Assembly (NCBI RefSeq): GCF_003144195.1 | Contig: NW_020290040.1 | Location: 103,049 to 167,048, forward strand | Direction of reading: 5' to 3' | DNA: 64,000 nt | Origin: Ceraceosorus guamensis | Lineage: Eukaryota > Basidiomycota > Exobasidiomycetes > Ceraceosorales > Ceraceosoraceae | Part shown: positions 55,033 to 64,000 of the stretch, one piece after another | How positions within the stretch are numbered: the first letter of the stretch is position 1 | How the letters are laid out: every line of letters begins with the position of its first letter | Translations under genes and position numbers: made by a program | The notes under the pieces: model-generated | Told to the model about the DNA's origin: nothing | The model's database searches: none | Seen by the model: the letters and a program-made list of their open reading frames with translations, nothing else

Positions 55033-55973
55033 GCTATTTTGGCTTTCCGGAGGCAGCCTGCGCGCATGCGCAAACACTAATCCACTGGCTCGGCTTGCTC
55101 TATACTCTCTGGACAGCTGTGCGGCGTCTTCTGTCGAAGTGGTCAATACATGCGATTCGCAGCACTTCGAAATGGTTTCGGCTGGAGAAGGAATGCGGCT
55201 TAGTCATGTGTTGCGCTAGCGCGCAACCTCGTATTGCTAGCAAGCATCCACATTCGTGAGCATGAACGGCGCACCTCTTTCGTAGTTGCGACATGAATCA
55301 CAAGAGGCGTTCGCCATCCCTGAATATATACATTCTCCACGCACTGGGTCGACGATGTCCGATCTTGAGAGGGCGTGCTCGCACGCTCGGCCCGGCTCGC
55401 GCTCACTTTGATCCTCTTGGCGCGGCCAGAGAAATGGAGGTCGCGTTAGGGATGAAGTGTGAGTGTTTCTGCCGCTATCACCTTGATCCCCACTGCGCTG
55501 GCAAGGGATCATCATCGGACGTGCTCGGCCGTCGTCTCAATGTCTGTTGCCGCCGCCGAGACCGCAATTTCGGCCCGGAAGGCGCGCTGATCTAGCTCTC
55601 TCGTCTGCTCAATTAGTTCAACGATTGCGATCGCGAGGAGGCGCTGTGCGAGGCGAGGCGAGGCGAGGCGAGGCGAGGCGCCAAATGAGGAGGGCGCAAC
55701 GTACTTTGACTGCTGGTCTTGCTTGTCGCGCATCATTGCGCGCTTCAACTCTTGCGCCAATCAAGATCATAACGGCCCTTGGCTGCGAAAGTGAGTGGCT
55801 TTTGCCTTGATGAGGTGAGAGTTAAAAGCCAGTGATGTACGCGCCCCTTATTGATGCGTCTTTTGCTCCCTCGGACACGCGTCATCTCCACCCAAAGGTC
55901 AGCCTGCCGCCACCAATTGCGTACCTAGCAGACAGGGCCATCGTATCATTCGACAAGGCCAAGCTAGAAGATA
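55033..55973. other. Spacer MRPS9 / isoprenylcysteine methyltransferase-like gene
   Basis: No gene recognised. Contains the AGGCG repeat at 55651-55680 and the promoter of the downstream gene. Confidence 0.45.
55651..55680. repeat. (AGGCG)6 tandem repeat
   Basis: Six perfect 5-base AGGCG units, intergenic. Confidence 0.95.
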
Positions 55974-56718
55974 ATGACGAGCCTGTACTTGAGTGGCGCC
56001 ATATTGGCATCGCTATGCAGCGCAGCAATTCACGTGTCCTTTCGAGATCCCTCGAGCGGTAGGAGCGACGGTAGTGACGAGGCCAACAAGAAGGCGAAGC
56101 CAGAGGTCAAGGCAGAACCAAAAGATCGGATCGCCGAGCATCAATTTCAAAGTGACGCCTTTTAGCGCTGCTGCTCAAGCCGTCTATCTCTTCAAGCTCC
56201 ACATTGATAAGCAGTCTGACGTATTGTCAAAGAGCGCCCCATCCGAGCAGCTCGTCCGCATCAACATGCTCCTCTACACGAGCATCATACTGGGCGGCAC
56301 GTTGCGCTACTGGTGCTACAAGACGCTAAACAAGTACTTTACTTTCCGACTCGACATCAAATCCGACCAAAAGCTGATCAAAAAGGGACCGTACAGATAC
56401 TTGGCCCATCCTTCTTACTTTGGCATCTTTCTTTGCAATGTGGGAGTCATAGGTTCGCTAGCTGGACCTTTCAACGTTTTGCTGAGCTTGCTGAGCAAGG
56501 AAGCATCCGAAGCGCTGCCCGGCATCTTGGCGAGCACGAGTCCTCACTCTGTAGTCAGGTCCCTCTTGACCTTGCAAGCGCTCGCAGGCATCTGGTCCGC
56601 CTACACCTTGGTCTTGCTTCGCGTACCCGACGAAGAGAACATGCTCAGAAAGCACTTTGGCAAAGAGTACGACGAGTACTTGGCAAGACGCTGGAGAATG
56701 CTGCCTTTTATCTGGTAG
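55974..56718 (+). CDS. Isoprenylcysteine carboxyl methyltransferase (STE14/ICMT)-like membrane protein
   Basis: Expected to methylate prenylated C-terminal cysteines at the ER membrane. The family core is clear at the C-terminus: KKGPYRYLAHPSYFG (SAM-binding RHPxY-type motif), then VPDEENMLRKHFGKEYDEYL and WRMLPFIW. Membrane segments lie at INMLLYTSIILGGTLRYW, GIFLCNVGVIGSLAGPFNVL and LLTLQALAGIWSAYTLVLL. The preferred model has two exons, 55974-56058 and 56153-56718 (216 residues). Its N-terminal helix, MTSLYLSGAILASLCSAAIH, resembles basidiomycete relatives. A single-exon alternative from the ATG at 55993 (241 residues) keeps the core but has a charged, non-membrane N-terminus. The 94-base intron uses a GTAGGA donor, so the 5' end is only tentative. 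Basidiomycetes often have several such proteins; this need not be the pheromone-processing one. Confidence 0.7.
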
Positions 56719-58328
56719 TAGTACTAGTAGTATTGGACGCGCTGCCAATCGACTAGGCAATGCTGGCCAGGAGCGCGGCAGGAGAGCATGTCGGAGAGCT
56801 GTTGTCGCGATCTGGTCGCTGTATAGCTGACCACATTGCTGCCGTGGTCAGTGAGCTGGTGGACATGCGATCGGTGCCCTTTCCCAGGCAAGGCACAGGA
56901 ACCTTCACGTGGGCATCGGACAGCATCGTCGCGCGCCATTGAAACCCCATTCTGACTTTGCAGACTGCACGTTACTTGGCGCCTTGCTGCATGGCTTCGT
57001 GGTGAAATTGCACAACACTTCACGACACTCTCTCTCCATCAAGAGCGCGCCCCCCTCTTTCGCAATCGCGCTCCACCAAACACAACTCTCCTACACGCGG
57101 CAAACCTTTCCTTTCGGATTCCGATCTCCGTGAAATTCATCCTGTTTGCAACGAGACTCGCACGAATCAGGGATCCGATAGTCAGTGAGTCGTACGCGTT
57201 GCGAAAACGACGCACTTGCTTGCGTTGGTGTCTGCGCTGCATCCCTCCATCCATCCATCCATTGGGCGTCTCGTATATCCATACATATGCGCCGTCTGAC
57301 TAGATTGAGGCCAGCCATGTGCTTTAACGTATATCCGCGCTCGCATGCATTCAAGATTCGGAGCCTTGCATTCGATTCGATTTGATTGATCGATTCGATG
57401 GCAACTCGACGTGGTCGCTGATGCGAGACCAACGATTTCTTGATTGACCATTCGAGGCTTTCGCTAGAGCACTTTATCAAGCCGCGAGTAGATGAATCGC
57501 ACGTGAAGCGGCTGTTAGTGGATCTTCGTCTAGTTGGCTGGCTGCATGACTGGCAACAGCCGCACATTCGCGCACGGTCACGGTGGGGCGTCTTGCTGCT
57601 GCTTGATGTTTGCTTATTGGAGCAGGGGAATACAGCAGTCAGGCGACAAATCCATCAAGGGGAGTCCAAATCGACAAACGAATTGATTGAGATCCTCCGA
57701 GACTTGATTATCATCGTGTCTACTCGCTGAGCGAGACGTGTGTTGCATGCTCGCAAATTGACTTTGGTCTGCGCATATTCAGGGTTTCATTTCATCCTTG
57801 CTTTCGGTGCGTCTTTGTGCTCTCAACGCGCACATGCTCCTCGATATTCCTGACTGCTGAATGCCCAACTGCTCAATGCTGCTGAGCTGCTGATCTGCCG
57901 CTTACTGATCGATCAAGTAAGCGTCGGCAGCGCAGCGCGTATGAATAGATGAGGCTTGCAAATGAAGAACACAAGACTTGTGATGTCTGAGCTGGCAAGT
58001 CCACGCGAGCTTCGTTGCTGCAATTTCATTGCACACTCAAAAATTCTCAAAGTCCCGCATGTGAGAGTGTAGCGTCACACATCAAGTGTGCACTCATGTC
58101 TGAACGTGTGAAAGAGATGAAGGATGAAGAAGATGAGGTCAATTAGACCGATGCAAAGCAGCTGGCAGCAGCTAGCAGCAGCAGCTCTGACTCGCGAGTC
58201 GTCACTCACACAATACTCAAAGACTCAATCCGGATGATCAGGTGCAACGAGCATCATTCTGATTCGCATTCACGATTTTGATTTCAAAATTGTTGATTTC
58301 CGAACGTCCCACCAGCACAGCCAGAAAT

Positions 58329-58369
58329 ACACTCACTCACTCACTCACTCACTCACTCTCTCTCTCTCT
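58329..58369. repeat. (ACTC)n/(TC)n compound microsatellite
   Basis: About seven ACTC units run into a (TC)n stretch; intergenic. Confidence 0.95.
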
Positions 58370-59853
58370 GACTCATTGAGTGAGTCTGAGTCGAGCACGG
58401 AATGAGCGATCGCGGACACTGCACGCAGCAGCAGGCCAAAGCCGAGAGCCGCTGCTCCATGCTGCGCGCAAGCATCCAGCATGCGTCCAGCAGCAGCATA
58501 TGCAGCACAGCATATGCTCGCGAACCGGGGCGTCCCACCCGTCATTTCCGTCGGTACCGCGTCCCACGATTGGCAGCACGTCGTGAGCGTTGTTAGTAAG
58601 CTGGCGTGCATGCGGGCCCTTGTAAGCTCTGCTGAGGTGCTGCGTGGGGAAAAGCTAGGAGAATCGTGAATGATGAGTGAATGCAACCCTGCTGCTGCCT
58701 GCTGCTTCTGCAAGTCATGACTGTGACTCTGTGACTGATTGTGAATCATGAATATCCATTGGGGATTCCGACCGGAAACGGGGGGGCTCGAGCTCGATGT
58801 GGGATGCTGGAACATCGGAACAGGAGAGAAGCGGCTCGGCTCGAGACAAGATTCGTGATTTCTTTTTGGCTGTATTGATTCGAGACGAGGCCTCCATGCA
58901 GCATCGATCAGGGGACTGCTCAACTCAAGAGTAAGTCACCAAGCTACAAGCAGCCGTCAAGTGCCAAGCGATTATAATCAAGAGATCGGAATTTGGTGGA
59001 GTCGGTAACGAAGCAAGAGTCAGGTTGGGATCGAGCAAACTTACCCCTGTGCTGCCTCAACTTTTCCGCCCAACCTCTGAACCTGCATGGCGTGCGAAGC
59101 ATCTGCCCGTTTCAGCGACCCACTCAACCCACTCAAGACTATACAGCATTTTGAAGATCAAGAGACGACATCTACTTTGGTGAACTCAGTGCCCGCCGAA
59201 GCAGTGGCGCCGCAGGGTCAATCGTGAATCTAGAGCAGGTTAAGCTGTTTGTTTGTCTCGTCCAAGCTGCAGGCCTGTCATTCGTCTTTCACACGTGCAA
59301 CGAGACTTAGCTAGACGAGACGTCTGAGTCGCGTTCGCTTTGGCATCATAGGCTCCGCAGCACCAAAAGTCGACGACAGGCAGGAGAGGTGGCAGCAAGA
59401 GATTTGCTCGTACACACTAAGAGCACACTCAAGCTCAACGCTCGGTCAGCCAAGATCTCCCCCACCGTGCCTCAAAGCGTAGGCTTGAGCTGCACCGCGT
59501 TCCCAGAACCCGATAGATCAGGTTACCACCGAACAGGAAAATCCCGTGAAATCCAAAATCCGCCGCAGCACGATATACATATTCCGCCCCGGCAGCAGCA
59601 GCAGCGCTGACACCCACGACTGCGCATCGTGCTAGACCCACGCTCAAGCTCGAGCGCTCGTCATCATCCACACTATACAGCATTCCAACCTTTGAATGAG
59701 ACCCTTTCCGCTTTAGGCTTCACTGAACCGGCAATCTAGAAGCCGGTGAGCTATCTACAGCAGCATTTCCGTTGCGGTGGCGCGGAAGCTGGTGCTCTCG
59801 ATCGGAAAGCTGCACTCGGGGGCAGTGCATCGAGCAGAGATCCCATTCAACCG

Positions 59854-59860
59854 TATATAA
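59854..59860 (+). promoter_or_regulatory. TATA box of the oxygenase gene
   Basis: TATATAA, 120 bases upstream of the ATG at 59980. It lies inside the longer open frame that begins at 59746 and so argues for the start at 59980. Confidence 0.5.
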
Positions 59861-59979
59861 TACGAGGTGCCAGGAATCTCCAATTTGCGCAAGGTGACCC
59901 CCCTCTTCATCACCTGCATTCCAGCTTGACACGACACCTCGAACCTGACAACCCTTTGCCGCCGACACCCATCTGCGCC

Positions 59980-62675
59980 ATGACAGCTTGGAAAGCAGCG
60001 CGACCGCTCTGGTCGGTCACCACTCACGTCGGGCACGCTTTGCAGTCAGCACCGTTCACACCCTCTGTCATGCTTCTCGTCTCTCTCTTGTTTCTTTCGC
60101 ACACGCCACTGCTACCCAGCTGGCTCTTCTACGCTCTCAGCATCAGCAGCCAAACGCTCTTTAGCTTTTACCTGCCCAGCATTTCGGCCAGATTGCAATG
60201 GCCCCTCCTAGCCTTGACGGTATCCTGCTGCGCACTTCGTCTGCATCCTTCCTTCGCACTGCTCTGCGTCGTCCCCTTTGCTCTTCTGTTGCTTCTCGTC
60301 CTGCCCTTGCCCGGCGGTAGCGCAAACAGCAGCACGTGCACGCTCCTCCTATCTAACGGTTCGCCTCATCAAGCCTCCTCCTTTTCCCCTCTCTCCTCCA
60401 TCAAGGCCCATCTCGAATGGTCAAGACTCGCTCGTTCCCGCGGTCAAACACCGCAAGAATTGGCCAAGAGCATCAAAGACGATACGGATTTTCACTGGGA
60501 TCTACCACCTTGCGATACGGAGGGAGAAGCCTTACCCTTGGACCCTACTCAACGCGAAAGCAGAAGAGCAAAGCCCGAGATTGGCGAGGTCATAAGGAGC
60601 TGGGATAGGATCGTCGTTTGGGACGCTGACTGCGTACCCTTTGCCGTACTCGAGAGGTGAGCGGATAGCTGCTGCGCTCCAGATCACCTTCCTTTCTTCT
60701 CGCTAACATGCCGACCCGATTACCCTGCTCCTCAGCTGGAGAAGCCTTTTGGATCCTGTCGCCGACGCGGCCGTTCGAGCATTTCTCGGCACGTCTTCCA
60801 AAGACGACCCTGCTCCTGCTTCTTGCGATCCCTTGACAGCGCTGGCGGACTTGCTTCTCTCTTCGAGCGATTCATCGCCGCAATCAGCAAGGGTGGATGC
60901 CGCCCACAGCTCGGCTGCAAGCGCTTTTTTCAGAGATGCGTGCCGAAGACCACCGAGGGGAGCGGGCGCTGTAAGCGAAGCGTGGTATGCTGCGCAGGCC
61001 GAAGCCACAGGCCCCACCGAGAAGCTGGATCTGCTCCAGCAACATTCAGAGAGCTGCGAAAACGTGCTGCCAAACATCCGAGCGGAACAAGCGCGCGGTA
61101 ATCATCGCCAAGTGCTTGCTCCACACGAGGGCATAGCGAATGCGCATGAGCTGCAAGAAGAGTCGAGAGTCATTGCTGCAGGCCAAGACTTTTTCCATCG
61201 ACATGGACCTCCGTTGCTCGTCAGTCTGCTCCATGCAGGCCTAGCTGGCGGTTTTGCCAGTCCTCGAATCCGCAGAGTGCTGAATAGCACCGGTTACCTG
61301 ATGAATCCAGCATCTTCCAAAGGATCGACGAAAGGAGGTGTTCCGGTCAGTCAAGCTTCCAAAGATCGAACGTTTAGACGACTGTTGGAAACGACGGAAT
61401 GGATTTTGGATGTGATGGAGAATGTTGAAGCTCTGCAACTTCCCACCGAAGTTCATGCGCAGCGAGATGCTGCCGCTTGGCTGCAAACGGCCGGTAAAGG
61501 CTGGCTTTCCACTTCCAGAGTTCGCTTGCTGCACTCTTCGGTCCGAGTCCGTTTGTCCCGCGCCCACAATGCCCAGGAGCGAAATCAAGACTCTGCATTG
61601 GACGCCATCAATCAGGAAGATTTGCTAGCGACGCTCTGTTCCTTTGCCATCGTTCCGCTCTGGAGTTTGCAGAGCATGGGTCTACCGCCCACCATGCAAG
61701 AGCGCGAAGATTACGTCTCTCTGTGGCGGCACGTGGGCTTCTACGTCGGCATCGAGCCCGAACTTCTCAGGCGCTGTTTCGGCACCGTCTCCAAAGCCGA
61801 GCGATGCTGTGAGTTCTTCTTCGCGCTGCTGCAAAAGTCTGCTCCCTTTTGCACAATTGCTGACCCGTACGCGGCCACTCTCAGTCTACTACATTGCATC
61901 GCACCATTTCTTGCACGTTGCCCCACTTCGAGACCTGCCACCACCTCCTCCGCTGAGCAAGACGGGAGGTGCAGTTCCACTGGAAGGTTTCAAAGGTCCC
62001 GCTTTGCCTTTGCTGTACTCCACGTCCAATCGGGCGCCAAGCAACATGAGCTTTGCGAGTCATTTGGGTGAGTGCAGAACTGTCTACATTGCGATGACCG
62101 CAGAAGTACGGCCCCGTTTACTTTCATGAGCGCTAGCTCACACATCCTACAAACATCTTCTACAATCAGCCATTGCAAGGTATCTTATGGGCCCATCGCT
62201 CGCCACCGCCCTATGCATTCCCGCCACTTCTTATCCCTGGGGATCTCTTCGAGTGAACCTGAGCGTCCTCATCCTCATTTTGCCTCCTCTTTTCGCTCGA
62301 TCCTACGGCCGTCACCTGCGACCATCCTGGGGCAATCGTCTAAGGGACAATGCTCGGATCTTGCTTCGAAGAGTGACGCTATGGAACTTGCAAAAGATGG
62401 GCAAAGGAAGGGCAAAGTTCCACCCTCCACCTGCCTTGCAGGTCGATCAGTCTTCCACGGGCGCTCAAGCGCCCTCTCTCCAAACGGCACTACTGCATGC
62501 GACAGCGGAGAAGGCGCAAGAGATTGTGCTGGATCAAGCTTCGGGAGAAAAGATGAGGGACGAGTATCACTCGCTCATGGCAGAGATGGGCATCGTCCTC
62601 TTGATGACTTGCCTCTCTTCTACTCTCCTCGTATCCTTGATCGTGAGGCACGGCTTGATTAGGATGTGGGCCTAA
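59980..62675 (+). CDS. ER-bound mpaB/LCP-type oxygenase
   Basis: Member of the 'ER-bound oxygenase mpaB/B'/rubber oxygenase' family (DUF2236-like), haem-dependent oxygenases such as MpaB of mycophenolic acid synthesis and bacterial Lcp. Four exons (59980-60656, 60736-61808, 61885-62067, 62170-62675) give 812 residues in frame. The N-terminal 120 residues hold three or four membrane segments. The catalytic region shows RRVLNSTGYLM, RRLLETTEWILDVM, STSRVRLLHSSVRVRL, INQEDLLATLCSFAIVPLWS and EREDYVSLWRHVGFYVG, in the usual order. His in LLHSSVR and in LWRHVGFY are candidate haem-site residues by family position. After splicing, STSNRAPSNMSFASHL and ARYLMGPSLATAL match the family C-terminus, and a last membrane helix is at MGIVLLMTCLSSTLLVSLIV. 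The substrate is unknown; no biosynthetic cluster surrounds it. Confidence 0.85.
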
Positions 62676-63120
62676 GTGCCTTGGCGGGTCATCGATCAGC
62701 ACGTCAGTCTGTGCATTTCCCTCTCACCACCCAACACCCCTTCGCTGCGCGCACCGCACTCTGTAGAATACGTGGACCTCCTTCCCACAAAAACCCCCGA
62801 TGCTCGCTTCAGAAACCCACCGAGCAGCTCTGCCTGTCCAAGATTCGAACCCATCGCTGCTCCATCTTTGCACTCATTCAGCCTGCACATCGTGTCCTTT
62901 TGAACAATCTCATGTCGCGTGGACGGCTGCCCCCTGAGCATCTCGATGCGCTTACTCCCTGCCAAGAGATACTAAACGACCAATTCGCTCTCAACGCCAA
63001 CACGCAAAGCACGCATTCCGATTGTTCCCGAAAACTTCCAAATTTTCCGCGCATGATCGTTTTTTCTTTTTCTTTTTGCGTTTCCCTCCGCTTTGTGCGA
63101 TGGGCAAAGTCGTGTGCCCG
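62676..63120. other. Convergent spacer oxygenase / GH47
   Basis: 3' flanks of two convergent genes; nothing recognised. Confidence 0.5.
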
Positions 63121-64000
63121 TCATTGCGCATTGCGCCTTAATCGAAACTTGTCGGAAAGGGTTGTTTGAAGACGGGCAAAGGATGAGCCTGGTGGGGAAA
63201 TTTCGACGGAATCGAGTGAGCAGCCGCCCTTCTCCATCAACGACCTCTGGTGCTGAAAAATCGAGCAAAAAGGACTCGATGCGTTCTGTCAATCCACTCA
63301 CTTCGGTGTTGAAGACCCACTGATCTAAGGGCAAGAGGTCTTGATCGGAGACTGTACGCGTGCTGGCGGGAATCAGCGATGGCGCGTCTTTTTGCCCTCT
63401 CGGTCGCTGCGCTGCACTCACAAAGAAGATAGAGGTACTTGAGAGTTTCTGCGAGCCAGAATCTGACACGAATGAGGCAAGGATGGAAGCGATGTTTAGC
63501 CACAAGCAGTCGAGACAAACCAAGCAGCCCGGCAACACCCTGTGAAAGCACACGTCTCGACTCTCTTGCTTTTCCAAGCAGCCCGTCTTCATAGCGGTGT
63601 ATTTGCCCGACTTGCATAGCATGCGCAACCCCCCAGACGCACTACCGACGTGCGGCAAAACAAAAAGAAAGAGGCGATGGCAAAACTCACGTCTCCATCC
63701 TATCCTCCAGCTCTGCCTTTCCATCCGGCCCGCTGCCCATCACATCCACCACATTGGCAAAAGCGCCGCTCTGCTTGACCCTAGCATGCAGCACAAACGA
63801 TTCGAAAATCTTCCAGCCCCACTCGCGATAAATCGGATCGCCGGACAAGTGGTAGGCGATGAACAGCGACTCCACCGTTTCGGGTCGCAAAATGTTGCGC
63901 GCATCGATCAGCGCCGCTGCGGGTCTTTTCGTCTCTGCGTCGATCGGAGGTCTGGGTCCGGCGCCGCGGGGGAAAGGCAAGATGAAAAAAGGTTTGCCAA
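63121..64000 (-). CDS. GH47 alpha-1,2-mannosidase, 3' part (ER/Golgi), cut by window edge
   Basis: Class I mannosidase that trims N-glycans in the ER or Golgi. Only the C-terminal part is present; the frame is open to base 64000. Exons: 64000-63691, 63462-63422, 63351-63302, 63252-63121. Family blocks appear in order: ARNILRPETVESLFIAYHLS, YREWGWKIFESF, GKAELEDRMET spliced to FWLAETLKYLYLL, then FSDQDLLPLDQWVFNTE. The TE-H end of the conserved FNTEAHP motif is rebuilt by a 49-base intron (63301-63253), leaving a divergent 43-residue tail. The first intron here (228 bases) is long for this genome. Whether it is MNS1 or a Golgi paralogue cannot be told without the N-terminus. Confidence 0.88.

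Larger units (their letters stand above)
56719..59979. other. 3.3-kb gene-poor region
   Basis: No gene recognised. Rich in TCGTGA-type words (58268, 58661, 58851, 59221) and microsatellites. Open frames such as 57440-57730 (96 codons) and 58923-58345 (192 codons, minus) show no domain or splice logic. The right end is the promoter of the oxygenase gene. Confidence 0.45.

Noticed and set aside
58345-58923. 192-codon minus-strand frame
   Set aside because: Overlaps the ACTC/TC microsatellite and repeats of GAGTGAGT; composition is that of simple sequence, with no domain.

Overview
The window looks like nuclear DNA of a basidiomycete fungus, most likely Ustilaginomycotina (smut-related). The reasons are its short introns (mostly 60-100 bases, GTGAGT-type donors, CAG acceptors), moderately high GC, long intergenic spacers and fungal gene families such as SAPS, PAN2, separase, GH12 and a TRF-like telomere protein. 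The gene models were spliced by hand. For most multi-exon genes the summed exon length is a multiple of three, which supports the junctions. The exception is one unresolved junction in PAN2.

Layout. 1-8.4 kb: SAPS-family phosphatase subunit, then mitochondrial Met-tRNA formyltransferase (both +). 9.1-10.9 kb: PHO84-type phosphate transporter (-). 10.9-15.5 kb: gene desert. 15.5-17.9 kb: CobW/COG0523 metallochaperone GTPase with nine exons (-). 19.6-24.3 kb: PAN2 deadenylase (-). 25.0-29.2 kb: large TRF/Taz1-like protein with a telobox Myb (-), divergent from separase ESP1 (30.0-36.9 kb, +). Their shared promoter carries three ACGCGT boxes. 37.6-47.2 kb: three consecutive minus-strand genes of unusual type: an orphan transmembrane AAA+-like ATPase, a secreted protein with four HET-s-like 20-residue repeats, and an intronless fusion of phosphatase, polynucleotide kinase and RNA ligase. 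48.2-49.7 kb: secreted GH12 glucanase (-). 51.9-55.0 kb: TAD2 tRNA adenosine deaminase (-) divergent from mitochondrial ribosomal protein uS9m (+). 56.0-56.7 kb: isoprenylcysteine methyltransferase-like protein (+). 60.0-62.7 kb: ER-bound mpaB/LCP-like oxygenase (+). 63.1 kb to the edge: 3' part of a GH47 alpha-mannosidase (-).

How the genes relate. Most are ordinary housekeeping genes: RNA decay and tRNA editing (PAN2, TAD2), mitochondrial translation (FMT1, MRPS9), chromosome biology (TRF-like, separase) and secretory-pathway glycan trimming (GH47). The standout stretch is 37.6-47.2 kb. It holds a candidate RNA-repair enzyme with a complete phosphatase-kinase-ligase architecture and a secreted protein whose repeats match the spacing of the HET-s prion-forming motif. 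I saw no convincing tRNA, rRNA, transposon or retroelement.
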